Notes: generated from the letters alone by a model not told the origin. A DNA stretch of 64,000 nucleotides from DATFNV01 sp963827935 (GCA_963827935.1 CAWHCN010000021.1:124001-188000), one strand, 5' to 3'. Shown: positions 19,688-28,767, numbered from the stretch's first letter. Translations and numbers: made by a program.

Positions 19688-21028
19688 TCAGATCGGCACC
19701 ACTTGCAGCCCTAACTCCCGCGCTTTGCGCTGCAGCGCTTTGACCTGACGCTCCTGCTGCTTGACTTCTTCGGCTGCCGTGCTCTCACGGCGATACGCTT
19801 CCCCACGCGTGATGAGGCGATAGAAGAGCTTCGCCAGCTTGTGGGCTGTCGCCCTGATGGCGCTGCCTATCCCCAGCCGGGCCCGCAGGCGGCGCAGGAA
19901 ATTACCCAGCACGCTCTTACTTCTGAGCAAGGACCGCGCCGCCAGCCGAAACGCCCTGGCCACCCGGCTGGCCGTCTGGGCGGGATAGCGGATCCGCTTG
20001 CCCGATTGGTGCTTGCCGGCGCCAGCGTCGTCCAGGCCGCGAAGTGCTTGTCCGTCGGGAAACGTGCCGCCAGGTCCGGGCCTGTCTCCGACAAGACCGT
20101 CAGCACCGTGCTGGCGCCCAGACCGTCCACTTCCGTGACACGCACGCCCGTCAACTGGAAGATCAAGGCGTCGGCGTCGAACTCCGTCGGGCGGTTGCGA
20201 CTCTTGGGCGCGGCCTTCTGGGACTCGGGCAACGGACGCCCCTGGGTCTTGTCCGGCATCGGCCCGGCCGCCTTGGCGTACTCCCGGTCACAGACATGGA
20301 GCTGATTCTGGTAGAAGTCCCAGGCCTTGAGCAGTTGTTTCAGCTCGAACAGGTGGGCCGCGTCCCAGGTCCCTTCCAGGGCCTTGGCAATCTCCTCGCG
20401 GCTCTTCTTGCAGCTGGGATCGCGCATCGCCGCCAGCGTCTGGGGGTCACGCTGCCCCTGGGCGATGGCACGCAGGATGCGCATGCCGGTGACGCCGGCG
20501 ATGCTCGACACGGCCAGGTCCAAATGAACATTCATCTGGACCAGCACTTTGAGCATCATCTGCAAGAGCTTGGCTGCCTCGGTGATCAGATGCTCGCGAT
20601 GCCGCCACAGCGTCCGCAACGCCAGCACCTCGTGCGCGGGTCGAAAACAGCTCTTGAGCTGGCCACAGGCGTGCATCTGCTGCAGCCAGACCGCATCGCA
20701 AACGTCGGTCTTCTTCTTGAGGTTGCGGGCCAGGCTGCGTGGATCGACCACCACCACTTCGAAGCCCTGGCTTTCCAGGAAGTCGCATAAGCACATCCAG
20801 TAGACGCCGGTCGATTCGAGCACGACGCTCGTGACGCCGCAGTGGCGTAACCACTCGGCCAGCGTCTGTAGGTCGGCGGTATAGACGCCGAAGCTACGAA
20901 CGGGCTGCGGATCGCAAGCGGGGTCGACGGCGACGACGTGGCTGGCGCTGCCGACGTTCGATGGCGGCGGCACAGGGCCGGACGATGCGGGGCGGCGGGA
21001 TGGGCTGGCGTGTCTTCTTCCGAGGCAT
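19688..21028 (-). pseudogene. IS110-family transposase, two frameshifts
   Basis: IS110 transposases use a DEDD RuvC-like domain. Here the first acidic residue is in SHVVAVDPACD, the Glu in VVLESTGVYW, and the two later Asp residues near NLKKKTDVCDAVWL. The C-terminal transposase_20 domain follows (ELTGVRVTEVDGLGASTVL-like, TDKHFAAW). From ATG 21028 the protein starts MPRKKTRQPIPPPRI. An extra A near 20962 shifts the frame, and a missing base near 20010 shifts it again; the end reads SGKRIRYPAQTASRVARAF to the stop at 19688. The shifts cancel, so the total length is a multiple of three (447 codons). IS110 elements usually lack terminal inverted repeats, and I could not place the ends. Confidence 0.85.
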
Positions 21029-21329
21029 GAGGACCTCCAACGACGGTGAGGGACGGGCGAAGAAAATGTCGGCGGAGGATGGGTCGAACGAAGGACGAGA
21101 CTTTCAAGCGGGCTCGCGGCACCAAGGAAAGTGAAGCCGACCCAAGGGCCAAGCTCAAGCACGGGCTCAGAGGCACCAGATCAAACGCGGCCACCGCGCT
21201 CCGCCGCCACAAAGAAGAGCTAGAGAAGCGCAGTGCGAACGGAAAGCCGATGGCCTGTCAGGTTCATAGCGGAACGTGTGCCAGGGACTGGCATCAGCCC
21301 TCAAGCTGATCCTTTGTCGGCAGGAAGTG
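21029..21329. other. intergenic, no gene seen
   Basis: Space upstream of the IS110 transposase. Some of it may be the left end of that element. Open frames here are not supported by codon pattern or homology. Confidence 0.4.
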
Positions 21330-21461
21330 TCCGCACACACCGAATTATATGCGACCTGGCGCCTGGCGCTGAAATGTGAAGGCGCAGTGTCATGATTTGA
21401 CAAGGGATTGCGACGCGCGCGCCAGGTCGCATATAATTCCCGGCGAATTTAGGTCGAAGTG
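21330..21461. repeat. MITE-like element, copy B
   Basis: A 132-base stretch with a perfect 21-base inverted repeat: gaattatatgcgacctggcgc at 21342-21362 and its exact complement at 21419-21439, separated by 56 bases. It resembles copy A at 12039-12171, and like it lies just beyond the stop of a minus-strand gene (17 bases from the DUF1501 stop). Confidence 0.7.
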
Positions 21462-21477
21462 GGAATTCTGGGCCCTT

Positions 21478-22827
21478 TTAGCCCACCAGTTCCCCAATCG
21501 GCTCGCCGTCATCGAGCAGTTGCGTCGGCCGGCCGGTGAAGTCGTTCAACTTTTGCTTGGGGTCGATGCCCAGCGCATGGTACAGGGTGCCGATGACGTT
21601 CTGGGCACCCATGCCGCGGTTTTTCGGCCGTTCGCCGCGGCTATCGGTTTCGCCGATCACCTGCCCGGTCCTGACCGCGCCGGCGAAGAGGGCGAAGCCG
21701 GTGTCCGGCCAGTGGTCGCGGCCGTTCTGCGAGATCTTCGGCGTGCGGCCGAATTCGCCCCACACCAGCACCACCACTTCCTTGTCCAGCCCGCGCTCGT
21801 GCAGGTCGGTCACCAGGGCATGGATCGAGCGGTCCAGGAGCGGCAGGGCCGTGCCGAGGCTCTTCCAGATGGTGCCGCCGAACGACGAGACGACATTGCC
21901 GTGATGGTCCCAGCCCCCCGCCCGCAGCGTGACCACCGGCACGCCGGCTTCGACCAGTCGCCGGGCCAGCAGGAACTTGTCCCCTTCCCAGCCGGTATCC
22001 GGCTTGGTGCCGACGTAGATGTACTTGTCGTCCTTCCGGCCGTAGCGGTCGCGGACACGGTCCGGCTCGCGGCTCAGGTCGAACGCTTCGCGGGCCTTCG
22101 GGGAAGTGATGATGTCGAATGCCCGGGCCGTATAGGCGTCCATATCCTGGCTTTCGCGGCGAGTGTCGATGTCGCGGCGAAGCGTGTCGAATGTCTCGCG
22201 CAGGGAACGGCGTTCCTCCAGCCGCGGCCGGGGCATGTACCACGGCAGGCTCAGGTTGCGGACGCCTTCGGTGCCGGCCAGTTGCAGCGGGCGATGGGCC
22301 GCCCCGATGTACTGTGGGCTCTCGTAGGCGGCGGTGCTGGTGTTGTAATCGAGGCTCACATACGACGGCAGCTTGCTGTCGCCGCCGCGGAATCGGCTGA
22401 TGACCGACCCAAACGACGGCCGTTTCGCCGACTTCGGGAAGCCGGTATAGATCTCTTCCAGCTCGTGCTGCATCGGCTCGACGAATTGGACTGTGCGGAC
22501 CAGCGCCAGCTTGTCGGCGATTTTCGCTTGCTGCGGCATGTGCTCGCACAGGTCGAAGCCGGGCACTTTGCTACGAATGGGCCGGAACTCGCCGCGGAAG
22601 TCGGCGGGAGCGTTCGGCTTCATGTCGTACATATCCATGTGGCTGGGGCCACCGGCCAGGCAGACCATGATCACCGCCCGCGGCTTGGCCGACGAACCGG
22701 ACTCGGCCCGCAGACGCAGCAGGTCCGGCAGCGCCAGGCCACCCAGACCCAGGGCGCCGACCCGCAGGAAATCGCGGCGATTGACCCGGTCGCAGAAGCG
22801 GTGCGAATTGCCCCAAAGCGTAAGCAC
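21478..22827 (-). CDS. DUF1501 Tat-exported protein
   Basis: A 449-residue member of DUF1501, a sulfatase/phosphatase-like alkaline-phosphatase-superfamily group greatly expanded in planctomycetes and often paired with DUF1549/DUF1553 cytochrome proteins. The start GTG 22827 follows an AAGGAG ribosome site. A twin-arginine signal (VNRRDFLRVGALGLGGLALP) spans residues 15-35. The core shows VIMVCLAGGPSHMDMYDMKP, GWDHHGNV, VLVWGEFGRTPKIS and GRDHWPDTGFALFAGA, the segments carrying the predicted metal ligands. The frame is intact. No paired cytochrome gene is next to it, so it appears solitary here. Substrate is unknown. Confidence 0.9.
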   Translation of the reverse strand: MLTLWGNSHRFCDRVNRRDFLRVGALGLGGLALPDLLRLRAESGSSAKPRAVIMVCLAGGPSHMDMYDMKPNAPADFRGEFRPIRSKVPGFDLCEHMPQQAKIADKLALVRTVQFVEPMQHELEEIYTGFPKSAKRPSFGSVISRFRGGDSKLPSYVSLDYNTSTAAYESPQYIGAAHRPLQLAGTEGVRNLSLPWYMPRPRLEERRSLRETFDTLRRDIDTRRESQDMDAYTARAFDIITSPKAREAFDLSREPDRVRDRYGRKDDKYIYVGTKPDTGWEGDKFLLARRLVEAGVPVVTLRAGGWDHHGNVVSSFGGTIWKSLGTALPLLDRSIHALVTDLHERGLDKEVVVLVWGEFGRTPKISQNGRDHWPDTGFALFAGAVRTGQVIGETDSRGERPKNRGMGAQNVIGTLYHALGIDPKQKLNDFTGRPTQLLDDGEPIGELVG

Positions 22828-23061
22828 GACAGACTCCTTGAGGAGTGACGGCGGAAGACGGCGGGAGGGCTGGCAGGGGAGGGATCGGACGCCGACCGGC
22901 TTGGAGTCAGCACCGATTCCTCGTGCCAATCAGTGTAGCGAAGCGCCGGGTCCGTGGATAGCGGTGGTGCTCTGTGTCGAGCGCGAGGCGACCGACGGAC
23001 CGACGGACGAGCTTGTGACCACTCCATTGACAAGGTTCTCGCCCGCAGGGACAATGCTAGC

Positions 23062-23280
23062 ATGCAAGAGAAACCCTTCACGGTTGTGCCTCCCGAGCTT
23101 CGAGCCGAATTCGAGGCTGCCATCCGCCGCGCCATGTCCGGCCGACGCGATCCGGAAGCCATGAGAAGAGCCTGCGAACACATGGATAGCGTCCGCGAGC
23201 AGATCCGACAGCAATACGGCGTGCAGAACCTGGGCGTTGATCTCATCCGAGAATTGCGCGGGGAACTGCCCCAACCATGA
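23062..23280 (+). CDS. VapB-type antitoxin candidate
   Basis: A 72-residue, charged helical protein (MQEKPFTVVPPELRAEFEAA, later DSVREQIRQQYGVQNLGVDL) that overlaps the following PIN gene by four bases (ATGA). Small helical proteins in this position are usually the antitoxins that wrap the PIN toxin and repress the operon. I do not recognise a named DNA-binding fold; the call rests on size and context. The C-terminal half (LIRELRGELPQP) would be the toxin-binding tail. Confidence 0.6.
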   Translation: MQEKPFTVVPPELRAEFEAAIRRAMSGRRDPEAMRRACEHMDSVREQIRQQYGVQNLGVDLIRELRGELPQP

Positions 23281-23732
23281 GGCGCGTCATCGACTCCTCG
23301 GTGGCGTTCAAGTGGGTGGTGCCGGAACCAGATTCCGACAAGGCCTTGCTTCTGCGGGACGACTTTCGCAACGGCCTGGTGGAGCTTATTGCTCCCGATG
23401 TCTTTCCGATCGAAATCGCCCATGCCCTCACCCGGGCGGAGCGACAGGGCCGGATTCCCGTCGGCACCGCTATTCCGCTGCTTCGCGATATCTTGAACAC
23501 CCTCCCTCTTCTTCAACCCGCGCTTCCCTGCTTGCTCCGGGCCGTTGAAATCTCCTCGCAGATGCGTGTCGGAGCCTACGATTGCCTCTAAGTTGCAGTG
23601 GCCGAATGCGAACAGTCCGAGCTGATCACCGCCGACGATAAGCTCGTGAAGAATCTGCAACCATATTTCCCCTTCATCGTGTCGCTGGGATCGCTTCCGC
23701 AATGCCAGCCGCTATTCCCTCGGCCCGCCTAG
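23277..23732 (+). pseudogene. VapC-type PIN ribonuclease with in-frame stop
   Basis: PIN-domain tRNA/rRNA nuclease. It shows RRVIDSSVAFKWVVPE (first Asp), DVFPIEIAHALTRAER (Glu) and GAYDCL, the third acidic site. An in-frame TAA at 23589 follows, where Tyr (tac) is expected. The same frame continues as VAVAECEQSELITADDKLVKNL, containing the last acidic pair, and stops at 23730-23732. A C-to-A change in one codon would explain this. The stop codon tag lies inside the CTAG target site of the IS701 insertion that follows directly. Truncation removes one catalytic Asp, so the toxin is probably inactive if the sequence is right. Confidence 0.8.
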
Positions 23733-25403
23733 TTGGACAGCGCCACTTTCCTTGTTGCAATGGCGGAAGTCCAACATTGAGAACAGTATAGCCGATCAGG
23801 TCGGCGATTGGGGGATGCACGATTTGATCCGATCGACATCGATGCCCAAGGATCGCAGTTGAGCCATGCGCGTTTTCACGTGAGAGCGCTGGGCCTGCGC
23901 ATTGCGACGCTGGTAATACTGCTGCTTGGCTAACTCTCGTTGGAAGCGTGCCGCTTTTGTCAGTCGCCCCTGTGCTGTCTCTAACCAGGTGTTCATGGCT
24001 CGTCGCACTTGTTCTGTCGTCAGGTGTTCCAGCGGGTCGTCGTGCGTCGTTGCGGCGTCGAACTGCTGACGCATGCGGGCGCAAAACAGGTGGGTCAGTT
24101 GCGTCAGGTAACAGTGCCGGTGCAAGCAACGCCAGCCGCGAACTTCGTAATGGTCCAAGCCCAGTTCCTCTTTGGCCTGGCGAAAGCAGCTTTCCACCGA
24201 CCAACGCCCAAAGGCCACACGCAGTAACCGCCGTAGCGAGATGCCACGCTCCCCGGGCACACGATTGGATAGGAAGTATTTCACCTCATTGGTCAAAACG
24301 TTGCGTGCTACGAGCAAGCAGTGCCGACGCCCCGGCAGGCCATCGAGTCCCTTGCGCCAGAGCTTCGCCCATTTCACCTCCCAGACTTCGGGGCCGTGCT
24401 GGGTGTCCTTGATGCGGTAGCGCTGCCACTTCTGCTGGCGAAAGACGGGCGAATAGCGTGCCAGGTTTCGCACTTCGCTGCCGCGCCGGCTTCGCGCCGC
24501 CAGCCGCGGATAGGTCCTTTTGCGGCCGCGCCGCCGCGACCGACCGCTCCGAAGCACCTGGGGCTTTTTCAGCCAGCCGCGGAAGTTCGCCGGCACTTCG
24601 CCCACGAATACCTGTCCACGCTGTTCCAGACCGTCCAGAAAGGCCGTGTCGCGGCCGTAGCCTTCGTCAAACGTCCAGGCCTGGACGCGCACACCGTTGG
24701 CCAAGGCGCGGTCGATCAACTCCAGGGCGATTTGCGGCTTGGTACGGAACACGACCTCTTTGGGGATGTAATTTTTTTTCGACGCTCCGGATCGTCGGCC
24801 CAATCCCGGGGCAGGTAGACCGCGCTGTCGAGCAGACACTGAAAGCCGGGGCTGCTGTAGCTCAGATGCACGCCGACGACACCGTTGTCGACTTTGCCAC
24901 AACTGCCCAGCCACTGCCGTGCGGCACCCGCCGTATGGCTACCGCTCTTGGCCGTTCCCGATTCGTCGAGGCAACCGATCGCCTCCGCATGAGCATGTTC
25001 GCGGGCCACCAAGCGCTGGCAGTCATCGCGCACGCCGGTCTCATCCCACTTGATCGATTCCACGAAACGTTGTAGAGTCCGCGGTGCCGTACCCAGCTCC
25101 AAGGCCATGGCCTCGATGTTTTTGCGTTGTAGGTTCGACAGGAGCCCCTGGACATACACGGCCAACAGGGCGAAACCGGGGCGGCTGCGAAACCGGCCGA
25201 CGAACAGCCTCAGAAACTTGGCCAACTCCTTGCCGAGACTGGCAATCTGCTTCAGCGTCATCCTGACGATCCTCCGTGGTATTCCTTCCAGGAATTAGCG
25301 AACACGGAGGATCGTCTTTCTTTACTCTATCACGCAACCCCAACTTCCTGTGTTAGCTGCACTTACGTGTCAACCATGACAGAAAGTGGCGCTGTCCAAC
25401 TAG
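23729..25403. mobile_element. IS701-family insertion sequence with target duplication
   Basis: The element spans 23733-25399. Its 18-base terminal inverted repeats are TTGGACAGCGCCACTTTC (23733-23750) and the complement at 25382-25399. CTAG occurs on both sides (23729-23732 and 25400-25403), matching the YTAR four-base duplication known for IS701. It carries a single transposase gene on the minus strand. Confidence 0.88.
23796..25261 (-). CDS. IS701-family DDE transposase, frameshift at A8 run
   Basis: From ATG 25261 the protein shows IKWDETGVRDDCQRLV and the first catalytic Asp in IGCLDESGTAKSG. After the frame change it shows the second in VQAWTFDEGYGRD and the third acidic residue in GRWSVESCFRQAKEELGLD. 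The frame changes at a run of eight adenines (minus strand, around 24772-24779): zero frame reads ERRKKITSP, and the conserved continuation RKKNYIPKEVVFRTK needs a one-base step back. A homopolymer sequencing error is likely, but A-AAA-AAA is also a classic slippery site, so programmed -1 slippage cannot be excluded. The gene otherwise fills the element from end to end. Confidence 0.85.
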
Positions 25404-25530
25404 CCTGACCGGAGGTCTCCCAGACCCGCGATGCTACCGGGGAGCGCCGGCGAGGCGCTCCAGCAGGCTGACCGAGGTTTCCATGGGTGATGTCCTCAGC
25501 GTTAGGCGTGTGCGGTCCCTTTCTTCGGCT

Positions 25531-25746
25531 TCAACCCTTGGTCGTGGCCCTTTGGCACGGCTGGGTGAGTGCTTCTCGATGTTCTTCCAGTTCCTGTTTG
25601 ATCGCATCCAGGTAGAGTCGGTCGTTTTCCAGGTCGGAAATCTCGTCTTCCGAGAGCCCTTTCTGTTGCAACTGCTGGTCGTGGTATTGACGATAGTGAT
25701 CCAGGGCTTCGATGAGAAACCGGGTGGCCTTGAGTGAGAGATTCAT
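25531..25746 (-). CDS. small helical protein, possible antitoxin
   Basis: A 71-residue charged protein (MNLSLKATRFLIEALDHYRQ, then GLSEDEISDLENDRLYLDAI) predicted to be mostly helix. It starts 17 bases after the stop of the gene upstream and has a purine-rich ribosome site (ggagcagga), so the two form a pair. No family was recognised. The size, charge and pairing behind a Tse2-like protein make an antitoxin or immunity role plausible; this is inference only. Confidence 0.55.
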   Translation of the reverse strand: MNLSLKATRFLIEALDHYRQYHDQQLQQKGLSEDEISDLENDRLYLDAIKQELEEHREALTQPCQRATTKG

Positions 25747-25762
25747 GTTCCTGCTCCGGAAG

Positions 25763-26092
25763 CTAACTGGCTTTGCGAAAAGCTGGTTCCACAGACGCCA
25801 ACCACTTGAGGAACTCGGCCAGAAGCAGGTCGATGCTCGGCTCCCAATTGAAATGGTTGCCGTGATCGTTCACGACGGACAATTCGGCCGGATAAGCAAA
25901 CCCGGCCGGAAAGCGCCACCAGTTCGGTCCCGGTCCCTGCATGGAAAACGTGGAAACTCCGCCCGAGCGGGCAGCGACGCAATCGTCCCCGCTTTTCTGA
26001 AAGATGACGATGTCCTTTCCCAGCCGAACGTGTGCCATCCGCGGGCAGGAAGCGTTCCCTCTCCGGTACAGGTTTGTCGTCGTTTTCGGCAT
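25763..26092 (-). CDS. Tse2-like ADP-ribosyltransferase-fold toxin candidate
   Basis: A 109-residue protein beginning MPKTTTNLYRRGNASCPRM. The order of motifs LYRRG, HVRLGKDI, GGVSTFSMQGPGPNWWRFPA, then SVVNDHGNHFNWEPS and LLAEFLKWLASV recalls the Tse2-type ADP-ribosyltransferase toxin family as I remember it, in which the Arg of the early R-x-G and a late WEP region are conserved. It is followed closely by a 71-residue helical gene that could be its antitoxin. ATG 26092 was chosen because homology starts there; no good ribosome site is visible. The frame continues upstream without conservation. Family recall is uncertain and needs profile search. Confidence 0.5.
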   Translation of the reverse strand: MPKTTTNLYRRGNASCPRMAHVRLGKDIVIFQKSGDDCVAARSGGVSTFSMQGPGPNWWRFPAGFAYPAELSVVNDHGNHFNWEPSIDLLLAEFLKWLASVEPAFRKAS

Positions 26093-26230
26093 GACCACAC
26101 GGGTCCGTCGTGTCATCACTCCACGATCGAGGGCAATGCCCTTACGGTAAGCGCCGCCGTTCCCCCGGTCAAGGCGGCCCTTGATCCTGCCGGGACACGC
26201 TGCTAACCCGAACCTCCGGCCCAGCCTGCC

Positions 26231-26539
26231 ACGGACGGCCATTGACGGACAGGACACGGCGGAGGGGCCACCTTGCCCCTGGGCGAGGTGATGGAGGCGC
26301 GATGATCGGGGCCTGTGGCCGCAGAGGCAGAACGCGGCTGCCGATGCTCGGTGCAACGGGATGGTGCGCCGTGCCGACTGGGCAGTGGACAGCCCGCCCT
26401 ATCGTGGGTGGACGCGCCACGAGGGCGGCCCTCCACTGCCCCGTGGTCGGGGTCGGTCGCGGTTGACCGAAGAGGGCCCGGGGCAATTTCGGCGCAAGAC
26501 GTTGATTGAAAAGGACTTGCTGAAGCGTCCCCATTTTTC
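26231..26539. repeat. 0.3-kb dispersed repeat, copy 1
   Basis: About 309 bases nearly identical to 29658-29968, starting acggacggccattga and ending with ttgattgaaaaggacttg followed by a ccattttt word. Neither copy has a conserved open frame. The two copies bracket a run of toxin-antitoxin genes, in the same orientation. Confidence 0.85.
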
Positions 26540-26563
26540 ATGCAGGAGCGCTGAGCAATAGCC

Positions 26564-26592
26564 TTGACATTATATAGCGTCCGCGTTATACT
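26564..26592 (+). promoter_or_regulatory. strong sigma-70-type promoter
   Basis: TTGACA at 26564-26569 and TATACT at 26587-26592 are separated by exactly 17 bases. It drives the pair starting at 26736, leaving a leader of about 135 bases. Confidence 0.8.
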
Positions 26593-26735
26593 ACTGAAAC
26601 AGAGCTTAGGGAGTCAGACCATTCCGAAGGCAGAATTGAAATACAGTATTCGCTTTGGGCTACTCATGATGAACTCCTGTGCATGCAGGCGATGGCTTCC
26701 TACATTTTTTAACGACGGGTGGAGGATACACCTCA

Positions 26736-27155
26736 ATGCCAGCAACGAACCCTAACGATTTTCTACCTAAGGCGCAGCGCCTCGAGATCTTCATGCGACG
26801 CCTGAAAGAGCGTGCTCCCGCGGCGAGTAGCCACGACGAGGCGATGGCCATGCTCGCCGAAACGCTGAATCAAGTTGAGGAGGAGTTTTCTGGCGCGCCG
26901 TACGACCCGGAGGAAGGCGGCACAGATGGACGATTGTATGCGCCAAAGGAGAAATATCGTCGCCCGGAATGGGAACGTCCCGGTGTGCGCTGCTACCGGC
27001 AGGTTGCGCATGCGACCTTCGTCGCAGAGAACGGGGCTGTGGAAATTCGGCGGATAGAGTTTCAAGATACGGGCCGTGTGCTGGGGGGAATTATCTTCGA
27101 GAAACCAGGTTTGAATGGAAGGATGGTGAGCAATTATGGCCACTCCTCTGCATGA
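26736..27155 (+). CDS. protein of unknown family, partner of an HTH regulator
   Basis: A 139-residue soluble protein with a good ggagga ribosome site and a consensus promoter upstream. It begins MPATNPNDFLPKAQRLEIFM, has a helical first half (RRLKERAPAASSHDEAMAML) and a second half with DGRLYAPKEKYRRPEWERPG and VEIRRIEFQDTGRVLGGIIF, which looks like a mixed alpha/beta domain. The next gene, an HTH protein, overlaps its end by 20 bases. Gene order (unknown protein first, HTH second) is that of HigBA-like toxin-antitoxin pairs. The second half could be a small nuclease-like fold but I cannot name one. Confidence 0.65.
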   Translation: MPATNPNDFLPKAQRLEIFMRRLKERAPAASSHDEAMAMLAETLNQVEEEFSGAPYDPEEGGTDGRLYAPKEKYRRPEWERPGVRCYRQVAHATFVAENGAVEIRRIEFQDTGRVLGGIIFEKPGLNGRMVSNYGHSSA

Positions 27156-27693
27156 ACTCATGGTCCGAGTCCAGAAAGCCTTCCCGGACGCGAGGCTGGA
27201 CCTTTCTGAGCCAGCGTCCCCAGGCGCGGTCGGATTTCTCGACATCGTCTACAACAGCAACGCCCTTGTGGTCCAATGGTCGAAGAAGGGGCAGTTCGGC
27301 GTGTCGTCCCCGGACGGACACGGCTACGGAGAGAAGCCTGACGAGATTTTCTGCATCGTGGATGATGCCGCGGCTCGGATCACTGACCTTCTTCGCTCAG
27401 GGAGGAAAACGGAGCCTCCGCCTGCGGTGACGCTGCGAGAACTGCGAGCCGAGAGGAAACTAGCCCAGATTGAACTTGCAGCCCGTCTGGGGGTCAGCCA
27501 ACCTGCAGTCTCCAGGCTGGAGCACCACGTGAGCCGGATGATGGTGGCCTCGCTCCTGGCAGTCATACGAGCGATGGGCGGAAATCTGGTCATCCAGGCG
27601 TCTTTCCCAGACGGGATCGTTCGCCAGATCAGCATCGAAGACGAGGAAATAATCCTCCGACCCGAACCTGACGCGGTAGCGCTTGAGGGGTAA
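27136..27693 (+). CDS. XRE-type HTH regulator, antitoxin-like
   Basis: A 185-residue protein. The N-terminal 90 residues (LHELMVRVQKAFPDARLDLS, GFLDIVYNSNALVVQWSKKG) form an unrecognised domain. The C-terminal part carries a canonical XRE helix-turn-helix, TLRELRAERKLAQIELAARL and GVSQPAVSRLEHH, followed by a beta tail (GNLVIQASFPDGIVRQISI) like that of antitoxins related to HigA/MqsA. It overlaps the preceding gene and is followed 15 bases later by a hairpin that may end the transcript. Autoregulation from the upstream promoter is the likely mode. Confidence 0.75.
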   Translation: MATPLHELMVRVQKAFPDARLDLSEPASPGAVGFLDIVYNSNALVVQWSKKGQFGVSSPDGHGYGEKPDEIFCIVDDAAARITDLLRSGRKTEPPPAVTLRELRAERKLAQIELAARLGVSQPAVSRLEHHVSRMMVASLLAVIRAMGGNLVIQASFPDGIVRQISIEDEEIILRPEPDAVALEG

Positions 27694-27707
27694 TGACTAC
27701 CGAGAGT

Positions 27708-27753
27708 GAAAAGGTGCCAGGACCATTTTCGAAAAGGGTCCTGACACCTTTTC
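27708..27753. terminator. hairpin after the HTH gene
   Basis: Arms 27708-27724 and 27737-27753 pair over 17 bases with one mismatch. The hairpin comes 15 bases after the stop and may be bidirectional. Immediately after it, at 27757, begins the word tgattgaaaaggacttg, a fragment of the 0.3-kb dispersed repeat. Confidence 0.55.
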
Positions 27754-27965
27754 GTATCCTGATTGAAAAGGACTTGAACGAAGCGTTCCCATTCTTTGTC
27801 TTTCCGCTCTCGGTCCCGACGATGAGCACATCGGGCACGCGGCTGGCCGGACAGACACGGATATCCGAATGCCGACAACAACCTCCTCTCCGTATACTCA
27901 TCGCACTTGCCGGTGGTAGAATGCCAGGGTGGTATCTGCGGTGCGATGCTCGCCGAGGGCACGCC

Positions 27966-28199
27966 ATGCAAACGGTGGAAATCGTGGAAACGGATAAGGG
28001 GCAGGCCGTCCCCCTGCCGGCGGAATTCCAGTTCGCAACCCACACGGTATCCATCCGTCGCGACGGCGAGGCCGTGATTCTGGAACCGATCAAGCCCAGG
28101 CACTGGCCAGAGCGCTTCTTCGATGCCATCCGGATCGACGACCCCGCATTCGTCCGCCCCGATCAAGGGCCGACGCCACCCGCCCCGCGCCTGGATTGA
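27966..28199 (+). CDS. vapB: VapB-type (AbrB/MazE fold) antitoxin
   Basis: A 77-residue protein whose first half, QTVEIVETDKGQAVPLPAEF and THTVSIRRDGEAVILEPI, is the swapped-hairpin DNA-binding fold of VapB/MazE antitoxins. The C-terminal tail (RFFDAIRIDDPAFVRPDQGP) is the part that binds the PIN toxin. The toxin gene starts 12 bases downstream. The pair appears intact, unlike several other modules in this island. The operon is probably autoregulated by VapB. Confidence 0.82.
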   Translation: MQTVEIVETDKGQAVPLPAEFQFATHTVSIRRDGEAVILEPIKPRHWPERFFDAIRIDDPAFVRPDQGPTPPAPRLD

Positions 28200-28211
28200 G
28201 GCCCGCAACCG

Positions 28212-28613
28212 GTGCCACGCTACCTGCTGGATACGAACACCTGCATTGCCGTCATGCGCAGCCATCCCCTCGCAGTCCAACGGCTGGCGGCAGTGGCTCC
28301 CGGTGATTGCGCCATCTCCTCCGTCACGGCCTATGAACTCTATACGGGGGTGGAGAAGTGTGCGAAACCAGCCCAAGAGCGGAGCAAGGTCGAGCTGCTG
28401 CGGACGACGGTCTGGGAGATGCCATTCGACCCCGATGCCGCCCGGGAAGCGGCGCGGGTGCGCGCTCTGCTTGAATCTCGGGGCAAGGTCATCGGGCCTT
28501 ACGACATTCTCCTGGCGGGCCAGGCGCTGGCCCGCTCCCTGGTTCTTGTGAGGGCCAATACCAGGGAATTCAGCCGAGTCCCCGGCCTGACCCTGGAGAA
28601 CTGGATGATCTGA
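28212..28613 (+). CDS. vapC: VapC-type PIN ribonuclease toxin
   Basis: A complete 133-residue PIN nuclease, starting at GTG 28212. The catalytic acids are visible: YLLDTNTCIAVMR (first Asp), SSVTAYELYTGVEK (Glu), GPYDILLAGQALA (Asp) and RANTREFSRVPGL (the final N-x-x-E/D site). Length and motif order are those of the type II VapC toxins that cleave tRNA or rRNA. It follows vapB at 12 bases. Confidence 0.9.
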   Translation: MPRYLLDTNTCIAVMRSHPLAVQRLAAVAPGDCAISSVTAYELYTGVEKCAKPAQERSKVELLRTTVWEMPFDPDAAREAARVRALLESRGKVIGPYDILLAGQALARSLVLVRANTREFSRVPGLTLENWMI

Positions 28614-28767
28614 GGTCAGAAAAACAAATAGGCAGCTCGTTTCCATTAACCGTCAAAAAACGAGCCGCGTCCACTTTTTCTGTCTCGTTGCTCTTGCCGC
28701 GCGCCCCTGGCCTTCCTGGCCTGATCTTGCGGGGGTAGGGCCACGGCGACATGGATCGGGACGATGC

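Noticed and set aside
24772..24779. Claiming programmed -1 frameshifting in the IS701 transposase
   Set aside because: The A8 run fits a slippery site, but many other one-base shifts in the window make a homopolymer error more likely; left as an open point.
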